This document shows positions 32,530 through 42,571 of a stretch of 64,000 nt of DNA, piece after piece. The stretch is taken from NCBI RefSeq assembly GCF_015709525.1, contig NZ_JADNRA010000023.1, positions 1 to 64,000 on the forward strand, given 5' to 3'. Both the position numbers and the translations under genes were made by a program. Source of the stretch: Methylocystis sp. L43. GTDB taxonomy: Bacteria; Pseudomonadota; Alphaproteobacteria; Rhizobiales; Beijerinckiaceae. The notes below the pieces were generated by a model. That model was not told the DNA's origin and searched no databases. It saw only the letters and a program-made list of their open reading frames with translations. The first letter of the stretch is position 1. The number at the start of each line of letters is the position of its first letter.

Positions 32530-35500
32530 TTATGGAGCTGCGTGGATAGTTCCTTCCAACTCCTGTTTGACCTCTCCTATTTGAGACAGGCCAAACCCCT
32601 TGATCAGCGCATAGATCGCCGGAATGACAATGAGCGTCAGAGCCGTCGAAGACACCATGCCGCCAATCATCGGAACGGCGATACGCTGCATAACTTCTGA
32701 TCCTGCGCCCGTGCTCCAGAGGATCGGCACAAGCCCCGCCATGATCGCGACAACCGTCATCATCTTCGGCCGCACGCGTTCGACAGCGCCGAGCATGATC
32801 GCCTCATGCAAATCAGCTCTCGTGAAAGCAGCGCGCGAGACGTTACGTGCAGTCCTGATTTCGCGCATCGCTTGATCGAGATAAATCAACATGACGACGC
32901 CGGTTTCGGCGGCCACGCCGGCGAGCGCGATGAATCCCACCGCCACCGCGACGGACATGTTGAAGTTCAACCACCACATCAGCCACACGCCGCCGACCAG
33001 CGCGAAGGGCAGCGACAGCATGACAATCAATGTCTCGGTCAAGCGGCGGAAGTTCAGATAGAGCAGCAGGAAAATGACGAGCAGCGTCAGGGGCACGACG
33101 ATCCGCATGCGCGCGTCGGCCCGCTCCAGATATTCGAATTGGCCGCTCCAGGTGACATAAGAGCCGGGTGGGAACTCGATCGCTTCTGTGACTGATTTGC
33201 GCGCTTCCGTGACATAGCCGCCAAGATCGCGGTCCCGAATATCGACGAAAATATAGACCGCAAGCTGACCGTTTTCGGTGCGGATCGAAGTTGGACCACG
33301 AACGAGTTCGACCCTCGCCACCTCGCCGAGCGGAACCGTCCCACCGCCCGGCATGGCGATGAGCACTTCGCTGGCGATCGCCCTCGGATCAGAACGAAAG
33401 TCGCGCGGATAGCGCATAGTGACGCCATAGCGTTCACGCCCCTCGACGGTCGTGGTTATGGTCTCGCCGCCAAGAGCCGTCGCGATAACCTCTTGCAAGT
33501 CGCCGATCATGAGTCCGTAGCGCGCGAGCATCGCGCGGTCGGGAACAATATCGAGATAATAGCCGCCGATGACGCGTTCGGCGTAGGCGCTCGAAGTTCC
33601 GGGCACGCGCTTCAGGACCGACTCGACTTGACGCGCCAGCCCCTCCATTTGCGATAGATCGCGGCCGAAAATCTTGACGCCGATCGGCGTTCTGATCCCC
33701 GTCGCCAGCATGTCGATCCTGTTTCGGATCGGCATGGTCCAGGCGTTCGACACGCCGGGGAATTGCAGCGCCGCATCCATTTCCGCAATGAGCTTGTCGA
33801 TGGTTATTCCAGAACGCCACTGATCCTTAGACTTCAATTGGATGACGGTCTCGGACATTTCGAGCGGCGCCGGATCGGTCGCAGTTGAGGCGCGCCCGGC
33901 CTTGCCATAGGCCGATTCAACCTCGGGGAAGGCTTTGATGATACGGTCCTGCCTTTGCAGGAGCTCGGCGGCCTTGGTGACCGAGAGCCCGGGCAGCGTC
34001 GTCGGCATATAAAGGAGCGCGCCCTCATTGAGAGTGGGCATGAATTCGGCTCCGAGCTGCCGCGCCGGAATGATGGTCAGCGCCAGCGCGCCGAGCGCCA
34101 GCAGAATCGTGGCGACCTTCGCTTTGAGCACCAAACGTATGATGGGCCGATAGAGCCAAATGAGCGCGCGATTAATGGGGTTCCTCGCCTCGGGAACGAT
34201 TTTTCCGCGCACGAAGACGACCATCAGCGCCGGCACGAGCGTCACGGAAAGGAGCGCCGACGCCGCCATGGCGAACGTCTTAGTGAAGGCGAGCGGACTG
34301 AATAAACGTCCCTCTTGCGCTTCGAGCGTGAAGATCGGCAGGAACGAAACCGTAATGATCAACAGGCTGAAGAACAGTGCGGGGCCAACCTCGGTCGCAG
34401 CGTCGATTATAATCTCGACGCGCCGCTTATTGGGCGGTGCGCGCTCTAGATGCTTATGCGCGTTCTCAATCATAACGATGGCGGCGTCCACCATCGCGCC
34501 GATGGCGATGGCGATGCCGCCCAAACTCATAATGTTGGAGCCAATTCCCAGCGCCTTCATCGCGGCGAAAGCCATTAATACGCCAACGGGAAGCATGATG
34601 ATGGCGACAAGTGCGCTGCGCACATGCATTAGAAAGACGACGCAGACGAGCGCGACAATGACGCCTTCTTCGACAAGTGTGCTCCTGAGCGTCTCGACGG
34701 CTGCATGAATGAGCTGAGAGCGGTCGTAAACCGAGACGATCTCAACGCCCTTGGGCAAACTTATCGCCATCTGCGCAAGGGCCGATTTGACATTGTCGAT
34801 CACTGTGAGCGCATTGGCGCCATAACGCTGTAGCGCGATGCCGCTCGCAACCTCGCCCTCGCCATTGAGTTCGGTGACGCCACGCCGCTCGTCGGGGCCG
34901 AGTTCGACGCGCGCGACATCCTTCAGGAGAAGCGGCGTGCCGTTTTCGACGCGCAGGACAATACTTTCCAGGTCGCTCACGCTGCGCAGATAGCCTCGTC
35001 CACGCACAATGAATTCAAATTCGGAAAGCTCGACCGTGCGACCGCCTACATCGGCATTGCTGGCGCGGATGGCGCCGCGCACTTTCGACAGCGGAATGCC
35101 GAGCGCGCGCAGTCGGTTAGGATCGACAACGACATTATACTGCTTGACGAAGCCGCCGACGCTCGCGATCTCGGCGACGCCTTCGGCCTTGGCGAGGCCG
35201 TAGCGGATCGTCCAATCCTGGATCGAGCGCAATTCGGCGAGCGTCATATCCTTGGCGATGAGCGCATATTGATAGACCCAGCCGACGCCCGTCGCGTCGG
35301 GACCGAGAACTGGCGTCACGCCCGCCGGCAATCTCTTACTCGCCGCGCTCAAATATTCGAGGACGCGCGAGCGCGCCCAATAAATGTCGACGCCATCCTC
35401 GAAGATGACGTAGACGAAGGATACGCCGAAGAATGAAAATCCGCGCACCACTTTGGAGCGCGGAACGGTCAACATCGAACTGGTGAGCGGATAAGTGACT

Positions 35501-35691
35501 TGATCCTCGACGACTTGCGGCGCCTGACCGGGATATTCGGTGTAGACGATCGCTTGCACGTCGGAGAGATCGGGAATGGCGTCGAGCGGCAGTGTGCGCA
35601 AGGCATAGACGCCGCCTGCGACCGCGAAGGCAGCGCCCACGAATATGAGCAAAAGGTTGCGCGCCGACCAGGCGATGAGACGCGCAATCAC
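32530..35691 (-). CDS. cusA: Heavy-metal RND efflux pump, CusA type
   Basis: 1053 residues with 12 membrane helices and two large periplasmic loops. The HME4 (Cu/Ag) signature AIGAMVDAAIVMIENAHK is at 396-413 with Asp402. Methionines in LYMPTTLP and NRIDML match two of the metal-relay methionines of E. coli CusA. It exports monovalent copper or silver from the periplasm with CusB and CusC. The start overlaps cusB by ATGA. Full length for the family. Confidence 0.94.
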   Translation of the reverse strand: MIARLIAWSARNLLLIFVGAAFAVAGGVYALRTLPLDAIPDLSDVQAIVYTEYPGQAPQVVEDQVTYPLTSSMLTVPRSKVVRGFSFFGVSFVYVIFEDGVDIYWARSRVLEYLSAASKRLPAGVTPVLGPDATGVGWVYQYALIAKDMTLAELRSIQDWTIRYGLAKAEGVAEIASVGGFVKQYNVVVDPNRLRALGIPLSKVRGAIRASNADVGGRTVELSEFEFIVRGRGYLRSVSDLESIVLRVENGTPLLLKDVARVELGPDERRGVTELNGEGEVASGIALQRYGANALTVIDNVKSALAQMAISLPKGVEIVSVYDRSQLIHAAVETLRSTLVEEGVIVALVCVVFLMHVRSALVAIIMLPVGVLMAFAAMKALGIGSNIMSLGGIAIAIGAMVDAAIVMIENAHKHLERAPPNKRRVEIIIDAATEVGPALFFSLLIITVSFLPIFTLEAQEGRLFSPLAFTKTFAMAASALLSVTLVPALMVVFVRGKIVPEARNPINRALIWLYRPIIRLVLKAKVATILLALGALALTIIPARQLGAEFMPTLNEGALLYMPTTLPGLSVTKAAELLQRQDRIIKAFPEVESAYGKAGRASTATDPAPLEMSETVIQLKSKDQWRSGITIDKLIAEMDAALQFPGVSNAWTMPIRNRIDMLATGIRTPIGVKIFGRDLSQMEGLARQVESVLKRVPGTSSAYAERVIGGYYLDIVPDRAMLARYGLMIGDLQEVIATALGGETITTTVEGRERYGVTMRYPRDFRSDPRAIASEVLIAMPGGGTVPLGEVARVELVRGPTSIRTENGQLAVYIFVDIRDRDLGGYVTEARKSVTEAIEFPPGSYVTWSGQFEYLERADARMRIVVPLTLLVIFLLLYLNFRRLTETLIVMLSLPFALVGGVWLMWWLNFNMSVAVAVGFIALAGVAAETGVVMLIYLDQAMREIRTARNVSRAAFTRADLHEAIMLGAVERVRPKMMTVVAIMAGLVPILWSTGAGSEVMQRIAVPMIGGMVSSTALTLIVIPAIYALIKGFGLSQIGEVKQELEGTIHAAP

Positions 35692-37109
35692 TTGCCCGCC
35701 TCCCCTTGGTCGAGAGCTCGTAACGCCGCCTTCAAATTGCTTTCGGCGTCGATGAGGAAGTTCGCGGCCGTGACGACGCGTTCGTTTTCGTTCACACCGC
35801 TCTTGATTTCGACGAAGCCTTCGCCACGCCGACCGATCTTGACTTCGCGTGGCTCGAAGCGCCCTTCGCCCTTGTCGACAATCGCCACTTGCCGCTTCCC
35901 GGTGTCGATGACCGCGCTTTCTGGCGCCGTTAGCACTTTTTCGTTGCCGCCGGCTGCGATCTCGACCTCGGCGTACATGTCTCCCCGCAGCAACCCATCG
36001 AGGTTCGGCAGTTCGATCCTGACGCGCGCCGTGCGCGTCTCCATGTTGAGATGGGGATAAATTAGCGCGACTTGTCCCTTAAAGGATCGATCGGAATACG
36101 CCCTTGGCCGCACGTCGACCTTTTGTCCGGGCGCAATCAAGGCGATGTCCCGCTCGGCGATGTCAGCCAAGACCCAGACCACGGAATGATCGACGATGCG
36201 AAACAGAATGTCCCCAGGCGCGGCGCGCATGCCGTTAATCGCCGCCCGCTCCAGGACATGACCGTCTTGCGGCGCCGGCCATGCAATCACACGTGGAACG
36301 CTGCGGGCGCGCCCGATCACGGCGATGGCGCTTTCGTCGAGGCCGAGATTGACGAGCCGCCGCTTGGCTCCCTCCAGACGCTGGGCGTCGATCCCGCCGC
36401 CACGCCGCATGTTGAGGACGGCGACATATTCGGCGGCTGCGCTCGAAAGATTCGGCCCATACACGCGCATCAGCGTCTGGCCCTTGCGAACGTAATCGCC
36501 CTCCGCAAACCTCCCGACCGATTCGATGAAGCCTTCGAAGCGCAGGGAGACGATCGAGATACGGCGCGGGTCGAACTCGATCCTGCCCGTCGCTCGAACT
36601 GGGACGTTCAGCGTCCGACGCTCGACGGGTTCGGAGCGAACGCCGGTCTTTTGCAGCTTTCCGGGACTGATCGTGATGGTCGCGCCGTTCTCCGCCTCGT
36701 CCTCGTAGACCAGTATGTAATCCATTCCCATCGCGTCCTTCTTGGGAACGGGGGAAGTGTCGGGCAGGCCCATTGGATGGCGATAGAAGCGCACGCGCCG
36801 CTCGCCGCTCGCGACGGTCGCGGGAGGCGGCTTGTCTTCGAAGCTGATGTCCTCACCCGCACGCACCGGCAGATAATCTTTCCCTGCCGATGTCTTCTTG
36901 GGCGTCGAGGAATAGGCCGGGCGACCGTCGGGATCTCGGTAGTAAATGATAGGGCCAGTCGTTGCAGGCGCCTTGCCCGAGATGTTAGGCCCGGCGTCGC
37001 TAGGCGTTCCTGTAGGTGTGACCCATTTGAAGCGGCCCTCAAGCAGCCAAGCAAGGCTGGCCGCGACGACGACAAAGCCCAAAAGAATAACGATGTGACG
37101 GCGAGTCAT
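35688..37109 (-). CDS. cusB: Periplasmic adaptor CusB with two metal-binding HMBD domains
   Basis: 473 residues. Single N-terminal membrane anchor (HIVILLGFVVVAASLAWLL), two tandem YHS-like heavy-metal-binding segments (54-82 with IYYRDPDGRPAYS; 106-135 with FYRHPMGLPD and DAMGMDY), then the adaptor fold (lipoyl/barrel; GRIEFDPRRISIVSLRFEGF, split). It links CusA to CusC and may feed metal to the pump. Overlaps cusC and cusA by ATGA on either side. Confidence 0.92.
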   Translation of the reverse strand: MTRRHIVILLGFVVVAASLAWLLEGRFKWVTPTGTPSDAGPNISGKAPATTGPIIYYRDPDGRPAYSSTPKKTSAGKDYLPVRAGEDISFEDKPPPATVASGERRVRFYRHPMGLPDTSPVPKKDAMGMDYILVYEDEAENGATITISPGKLQKTGVRSEPVERRTLNVPVRATGRIEFDPRRISIVSLRFEGFIESVGRFAEGDYVRKGQTLMRVYGPNLSSAAAEYVAVLNMRRGGGIDAQRLEGAKRRLVNLGLDESAIAVIGRARSVPRVIAWPAPQDGHVLERAAINGMRAAPGDILFRIVDHSVVWVLADIAERDIALIAPGQKVDVRPRAYSDRSFKGQVALIYPHLNMETRTARVRIELPNLDGLLRGDMYAEVEIAAGGNEKVLTAPESAVIDTGKRQVAIVDKGEGRFEPREVKIGRRGEGFVEIKSGVNENERVVTAANFLIDAESNLKAALRALDQGEAGK

Positions 37110-38365
37110 AGAGAGCCTCCCGCCAGACGTTCAAGCTCGGCGTATCGGGCTTGCTCTTCGACTTTGAGCTTAAGGATTTCGAGTTCGATCGCTCGCAGGC
37201 GTCGTTCGGCTTCCAGAGACGTCGCCAAGTCCGCGGCTCCGGCCGCAAAGCCACTTCGCGCCGTCTCTACCGACAGGCGCGCCGGAATGAGCTGGCGTTG
37301 TTCGACAATCCGGATCGCCTTGCGCACCGCCTCCAGCCCGAACCACGCTTCGGCGACATCGCCGTCGAGCCGGATTCGGATGGCGTCGTAGCGCATCTGC
37401 GCAGCGCCGAGCCGCGAACTGGCGGCGCGCTGTTCGGCGTCTTTCGCTTCATACTGCAGCGGCACCTTGAATCCGAGCATGAACATGCCGCTATTGTCGC
37501 CGGTGGGACGCTGCACGAAATTCGCGCCAACGGTGACGTTTGGGTAGTAATTCAGGTCCGTGAGTTCTTTAGTTCCGGTCGCCGCGCGAACCTGCGCGCT
37601 CGTCGCGGCGAGCGCTGGATTGGCGACTCTCGCGAGCTCCTGAACGCCGGCGAGCGTCAGCTTTGTTTTCAGCGGCCGAAAGCCTCTGGGCATAGCGAGC
37701 AGCTCTTGGGAGCCGCGACCGATCAGGGCGTTTAAGCGAGCGGAGGCGGACTTTGCCTCGCCTTGACGGCGCGCGACTTCTGCTTCAGCCGTCGCCGCCT
37801 CGATCTCGGCCTTGATCACTTCCTGCTGGTCGACCGAGCTCGCGCCATAACGCAAGCGCAGGAGCGCAAGAATTTCGTCGAGCCGGCGCTTTAATCCAAG
37901 CGAAAGGTCGATCGCCCGATGCGCGGCGCCGTATTGCGCATAGGCGGTTTTAACGCGGGCGATCAAATCCGTGTCTGCCGCGCGGCTCTGATGCCTCGCG
38001 GCATCGGCGTCGGCCTCTGCGACGCCGCGCTCCAGATCGAGTTTGCCCCAAAGTTTGAATTCCTGTTCGGCGCCGATCCAACGTTGGCCGACGCCGCGTC
38101 CATTCACGTCCCACGCTTGGAGCGTGACTGTCGGATCGGCGAGGACGCCAGCCGCGCCCACTTTATGCGCTGCCGCATCGGCATCCAGCACGGCCGCCGC
38201 CAGTTCGGGGCTTAGCTGCTTTGCAAGGGCGACAACGCTTTCGACGGAGGCGCCAGGCAGCTGACGCCGCTCGACTTGACGATCTTGCGCTTCGACCTGA
38301 AACAACCATGACGCCGTGACTGCGCCGATCATAGCGAGTCGACACATTTGGCTCGCCGGCCTCAT
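37106..38365 (-). CDS. cusC: Outer-membrane efflux channel, TolC/CusC family
   Basis: About 419 residues from ATG 38365, which overlaps the stop of the upstream gene (ATGA). Signal peptide ending near WLFQVEAQ, then the two repeated outer-membrane efflux domains with long coiled coils (heptads around LKRRLDEILALLRLRYG and VEEQARYAELERLAGG). Forms the outer-membrane exit of the Cus pump. Confidence 0.9.
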   Translation of the reverse strand: MRPASQMCRLAMIGAVTASWLFQVEAQDRQVERRQLPGASVESVVALAKQLSPELAAAVLDADAAAHKVGAAGVLADPTVTLQAWDVNGRGVGQRWIGAEQEFKLWGKLDLERGVAEADADAARHQSRAADTDLIARVKTAYAQYGAAHRAIDLSLGLKRRLDEILALLRLRYGASSVDQQEVIKAEIEAATAEAEVARRQGEAKSASARLNALIGRGSQELLAMPRGFRPLKTKLTLAGVQELARVANPALAATSAQVRAATGTKELTDLNYYPNVTVGANFVQRPTGDNSGMFMLGFKVPLQYEAKDAEQRAASSRLGAAQMRYDAIRIRLDGDVAEAWFGLEAVRKAIRIVEQRQLIPARLSVETARSGFAAGAADLATSLEAERRLRAIELEILKLKVEEQARYAELERLAGGSL

Positions 38366-38766
38366 GGCAAAGCCTTCAGCATCAGCTTGCTTTGGAGGGT
38401 GCCGTTTTCGCCTTGCAGCTTGGCTGCCAACGATAGCCGCCATCTGCCAGCCATGGTTAGCGCCGTCTTAAATCGGTAAACGCCACGCTCCACACTCGCC
38501 AGACGCTCGATGTCAGTCGTCATCATCTCCATGCCGTCAGGCGCCATGTCGAGCCGAGTCGCGAATATTACCGCATCAGGAACAAGCTTGCCGTCGGGTT
38601 TGTGAATAAGGCGCACCGAAACGATTGCGTCACCCTTCTTGATTTCCTGTTCAACAAGAGTGAATTCGTAATCGTCGATGTTGGCGCGGGCCACCGGCGC
38701 CACTCCCAACGCGGCGAGCACGAGCAGCGCGAATAAGCGCGCATTGCCCAAAGTCGCGAGAATCAT
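38362..38766 (-). CDS. FixH-like/YtkA-like periplasmic protein of the Cus operon
   Basis: 134 residues. Signal peptide (LFALLVLAALGVAPVARA), then an Ig-like beta domain (FTLVEQEIKKGDAIVSVRL, DAVIFATRLDMAPDGMEMM, GVYRFKTALTMAGRWRLSL). Proteins of this type often precede cusCBA in alphaproteobacteria. ATG 38766 has GGAG upstream. Met-rich loops (MAPDGMEMM) could bind copper; that is inference. Confidence 0.75.
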   Translation of the reverse strand: MILATLGNARLFALLVLAALGVAPVARANIDDYEFTLVEQEIKKGDAIVSVRLIHKPDGKLVPDAVIFATRLDMAPDGMEMMTTDIERLASVERGVYRFKTALTMAGRWRLSLAAKLQGENGTLQSKLMLKALP

Positions 38767-38968
38767 CAGACTCTCTCCATGTCCCTCTAGTTCGTCTGAT
38801 CGGCGTGCGAATCGCAGCGGCGATCGGTTCCGATTGAAAGCGTCGTCTGCCTCAGCCGATGCTGGGTTTCGCGGGAATTGATCGCGGATATCGAACTCCC
38901 GTCGAGTCAGTCGGCGGTCATTTGAACCGCGACTAACGGCGCATCTGCGAGCGACTGGACTTTCGACG

Positions 38969-39307
38969 TTAGGCGATAGGAGGTCGGAGGGCTGGCGGGC
39001 TTCGTAATCTGCCGCGCTCAATGTCGTCGGAGGGGATTAGCGAAGGCGCAAACGCCCAAAGAGCGGCATCAACGAACGGTTGAAACTGCGGAAGCGTTGC
39101 CTGACTCGGCCCGCACAGGACATCACTGCACACGGGGAGTGCTGCGCCATCATCGCCGTGGTCGGCGGGACAATCGACCATGCCCATTTCAATGCAGGCG
39201 TGGTTCATCTTCGCGGCAAAAGCTCCGCCAACTCCAGCCAAAGCTGTAGCGAGAACAAGCGCAGAGATAATAAGGCGAAAGCAGCGGCGCATTGTTTCTA
39301 CCGTCAT
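38969..39307 (-). CDS. Small secreted Cys/His-containing protein
   Basis: 112 residues. Signal peptide (RLIISALVLATALAGVGGAFA), then a mature part with CIEMGMVDC, DHGDD and CSDVLC that could bind metal. It has the look of DUF2946-like proteins but I do not claim membership. Probably the first gene of the copper island on this strand. ATG 39292 is an alternative start. Confidence 0.55.
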   Translation of the reverse strand: MTVETMRRCFRLIISALVLATALAGVGGAFAAKMNHACIEMGMVDCPADHGDDGAALPVCSDVLCGPSQATLPQFQPFVDAALWAFAPSLIPSDDIERGRLRSPPALRPPIA

Positions 39308-39515
39308 GGCAGCAGCTTACCACGACGGACGTCATGCCCCAATCCGTTTTTTGATTGCCGGCCCAGGGACGGGAACCGCAATGTTCGACTTAAGTGAGCC
39401 AAAATCAGCCCCCAAAAGTCTAGTCAGATTTTGTCCCCGCGGGCGGCGGGGGATCTAATCTATTTCGTGCCCTGCTTTGCGGGCGCTGAGGTGGGTTGGG
39501 TCGGCGCTGATGGAG

Positions 39516-40154
39516 GCGCGCATGCTACTACCTTCCTCATCCGATACCAACCGCATCACTCGCCCGTGGAACAAAGGGTGCCTGCTGGGCCAAAAGCGCC
39601 CGCTGCGGCCAAAGGATGTCTGGACCATTCGGGTCCGTTTACAGATTGAAAGCCGCAAGCGCGATCTCGCAATGTTCAATCTCGCTATCGACAGCAAGCT
39701 GAGAGGATGCGATCTCGTGCGCTTGCAAGTGAATGACGTTTGCGCGGGCGGCAGAGTTCGCGATCGTGCGGTCGTGATTCAGAAGAAAACTGGCCGTTCT
39801 GTGCAATTCGAGCTGACCGAGCAAACGCGATTATCAGTCCAGGAATGGCTGGATCGGCGTTGAGTAGCCAACAGCGGATATGTTTTCCCTAGCCGATCTG
39901 CGAAACATCCTCATATTTCGACTCGGCAATATGCTCGCATTGTGAAGAAGTGGGTGGCGAGCGCAGGGCTCGATAGCTCGGCCTACGGAACGCACTCCAT
40001 GCGCAGGACGAAGGCTGCTCAAATTTACAAAAAGACGGGAAATTTGCGTGCCGTCCAACTCCTGTTGGGTCACACTAAACTGGAGAGCACGGTCCGCTAT
40101 CTCGGAATCGAGGTCGACGATGCTCTTAGCATTTCAGAGCAAGTAGAACTCTGA
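39516..40154 (+). pseudogene. Tyrosine integrase with one opal codon
   Basis: One frame of 213 codons: PWNKG, GQKRPLRPKDVW, IRVRLQIESRKRDLAMFNLA, DSKLRGCDLVRL, then TGA at 39861-39863 after LDRR, continuing in the same frame VANSGYVFPSRSAKHPHIST and HSMRRTKAAQIY, LLLGHTKLESTVRYLG with the Tyr. Short integrases of this type are common in alphaproteobacteria. Only the TGA (likely from GGA) breaks it. Its place at the edge of the copper island fits past mobility. Confidence 0.8.
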
Positions 40155-40281
40155 GGCAACAGGCGACTCGGACTAGCCAATTGCCATGGCCGCGTCGCAC
40201 CATAAGCGGACGTTCGGTCTTATGTGACCGGCGCAGGGTGTGATGGCAGTGCCGGTTCATTGAGGCGACGAAATGAGGCTG

Positions 40282-41172
40282 TCAGCTCCTGGCGGCCACA
40301 TGGACTGTATCGAGAGCTGCGCGCAATCCACGCGCCAGTTTCACAGCGTCGTCATTCGCCCAGAAGTGCACGAAAAAGAGCCGCGGCTCGTCATCGAGCA
40401 TGTGGTTGTGGAGCGCCGTGACCTCGATCCCGTACGCCTCAAGGGTCTTCAGCAGCGGCTCCACCTCTTTCGCCGTCGCAACAAAATCCCCGCTGATGGC
40501 GGCTTTGCCGTCGCCAGTAGGTTCGAAATTGATGGCGATGGCGGTTCCCATGGCGGGAGCGACCGTCATTCCCCCCGCTCGAATTTGCTCAGCCTTGGGG
40601 ATGCTGAACTGAAGCACGCCGCCGTTGTTTCTCCCCGGAAACCCGAGGACATTATCAACCTCCGCCGCATCAAAGCCAAGCTTGGGGGGCTCGCCAGCCG
40701 GAGCCGCGGGCGGCTCAAAAGGCGTTTTTGTTTCCGCGAGCGCCTCCCGAACCACCGCAGCGAGTTTCGCCGGGTCGCCGTGCGCGCCGACGTGCATATA
40801 GAAAGTTGCGGGGCTGGCACGCAGGAGGTGGTTATGGACGGCCGTCACCTGGACGCCGTTGGCGAGTAGCGACCGCAAAACGGGATTCACCTCGGTTTCA
40901 GTCACCACCAGGTCGCCCATCATCATGGCCGTATGTCCGGTTGGCTCGAAGGCAATCCAACCGCCGAGGGCGAGACCGGGCTTGATGCTGACGCCGTCGA
41001 GGGTGACGTGAAGATCGCTGCGCGGGAGAGCGTATTTGTGCACGCTTCCAGAGACAGCGGCCTTCTTGCCGATCGCGGCGTCAACCTGCGACCAGTCGGT
41101 TTCAGCTACAGCAACAGACGCGGGCAAGAGCAGACATATTGTGCAGAGAGTGGCTTGCGGCCTCTGTTTCAT
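40282..41172 (-). CDS. DUF1259 (LppY/LpqO-type) secreted protein
   Basis: 296 residues with a signal peptide (cut near SVAVAE) and two tandem DUF1259 repeats: VTAVHNHLL with FYMHVGAHGDPAKLA in the first (about 30-150) and VTALHNHMLDDEPRLFFVHFWANDD in the second (about 165-290). The repeated HNH and H-rich loops suggest metal or ligand binding. Function unknown. It is followed by chrA, 26 bases upstream on the same strand, and may belong to the chromate operon. Confidence 0.85.
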   Translation of the reverse strand: MKQRPQATLCTICLLLPASVAVAETDWSQVDAAIGKKAAVSGSVHKYALPRSDLHVTLDGVSIKPGLALGGWIAFEPTGHTAMMMGDLVVTETEVNPVLRSLLANGVQVTAVHNHLLRASPATFYMHVGAHGDPAKLAAVVREALAETKTPFEPPAAPAGEPPKLGFDAAEVDNVLGFPGRNNGGVLQFSIPKAEQIRAGGMTVAPAMGTAIAINFEPTGDGKAAISGDFVATAKEVEPLLKTLEAYGIEVTALHNHMLDDEPRLFFVHFWANDDAVKLARGLRAALDTVHVAARS

Positions 41173-41197
41173 GGCGTTCTCCCTTTCCGCCGAAAGT

Positions 41198-42571
41198 CTA
41201 AATCGCTCCTACGAGAAACAGCCCTATTCCCGCCAGGCAGGAACCCGCCAAGGTCTGGAGCACGCCGACACGAAGCCGGAAGATCGCCATCGCCGCAGCG
41301 ACCGAGAGGGCGAGACTCCAGAAATCCACGCTTGCGAGCACGGGCGCGTCAAAAGACAGCCCATAGCCGGCCACGGCGACCGTCTTGCGAAAGATGGCGT
41401 GGATCGCAAACCAGATAGCGAGGTTCAGGATGACGCCGACGACGGCGGCGGTGATCGCCGCCAATGCGCCGGAGAGCGCCTTGTTGGAGCGGATTTTTTC
41501 GATGTATGGCGCGCCGAGAAATATCCAGAGAAAGCAGGGCGCGAAGGTGACCCAGCTTGCGAGCAACCCGCCGAGCATTCCTGCCAGAAGCGGCGGCAAG
41601 TCGCCTGGCGAGCGAAACGCCGCCATAAAGCCCACGAACTGCAAGACCATGACCAGCGGGCCAGGCGTCGTTTCCGCCATGCCGAGTCCATTGAGCATCT
41701 CCGCAGGCGTCAGCCAGTGATAGGTCTCGACCGCCCGTTGCGCGACATAGGCGAGGACCGCGTAGGCTCCGCCAAAGCTCACGACAGCCATTTTGCTGAA
41801 GAACACCGCGATCTGGGAGAAGACGTTCCCCTGACCGGCGACAAACAGGATCGCAACAACCGGGATGAGCCAGACCGCCAACCAGATCAGCCCGATTTGC
41901 AGCGCCCGCTTACCCGAAGGGTGGGCGTGAACGGGCGTGCCATCGCCTAGAACACTTTCGCCGTCCTCATGCGCCGCCCCATGTCCGACTGACACGAAGG
42001 CGGGATTCCCGCGCGCCGCGCTGACGTAACCGAGCAAGGCCGATGCAAGGATGAGCGCAGGGAACGGCAAGGCGAAGAAGAAAATGCCGACGAATGAGGC
42101 GGCGGCCAGAAGCTGCATCGCCGGAGATTTGAGCCCGCGCTTGCCGATCCGCGCGACAGCTTCGATGACAATGGCGAGAACGGCGGCCTTCAACCCGAAG
42201 AACAATCCGCCCACGATCCCGACATTCCCCCAGCGCGCGTAAATGATGCTGAGCGCCATGATCGAGATGACGCCGGGGAGAATGAACAGCCCGCCCGCAA
42301 CGAGGCCGCCGACGGTGCGATGCATGAGCCAGCCGATATAGGTGGCGAGTTGCTGAGCCTCGGGGCCGGGCAACAGCATGCAGTAGTTGAGGGCGTGCAA
42401 GAAGCGGCTCTCGGGAACCCACTTCCTCTCATCGACAACAATTCTGTGCATCACCGCAATCTGTCCGGCAGGTCCGCCGAAGCTCAGCAAAGCAATGCGC
42501 GCCCAGACACGAGAGGCTTCAGCGAGGGATACGCCATGATCGTGGGCGGTAGTTTGAATATGGACGTTCAC
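41198..42571 (-). CDS. chrA: Chromate efflux transporter ChrA, two-domain form
   Basis: About 457 residues. Two homologous CHR domains, each with the SFGGP/SFGG motif (ALLSFGGPAGQIAVM and AVVSFGGAYAVLAYV), and ten or more membrane helices. It expels chromate from the cytoplasm. GTG 42571 overlaps the chrB stop (GTGA); ATG 42601 would overlap more. The ETTPGPLVMVLQFVGF motif in the second half is typical. Confidence 0.92.
   Translation of the reverse strand: MNVHIQTTAHDHGVSLAEASRVWARIALLSFGGPAGQIAVMHRIVVDERKWVPESRFLHALNYCMLLPGPEAQQLATYIGWLMHRTVGGLVAGGLFILPGVISIMALSIIYARWGNVGIVGGLFFGLKAAVLAIVIEAVARIGKRGLKSPAMQLLAAASFVGIFFFALPFPALILASALLGYVSAARGNPAFVSVGHGAAHEDGESVLGDGTPVHAHPSGKRALQIGLIWLAVWLIPVVAILFVAGQGNVFSQIAVFFSKMAVVSFGGAYAVLAYVAQRAVETYHWLTPAEMLNGLGMAETTPGPLVMVLQFVGFMAAFRSPGDLPPLLAGMLGGLLASWVTFAPCFLWIFLGAPYIEKIRSNKALSGALAAITAAVVGVILNLAIWFAIHAIFRKTVAVAGYGLSFDAPVLASVDFWSLALSVAAAMAIFRLRVGVLQTLAGSCLAGIGLFLVGAI

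Noticed and set aside
36072-37391. Open frame of 439 codons on the plus strand
   Set aside because: Opposite cusB and cusC, both well supported by motifs and overlapping starts.
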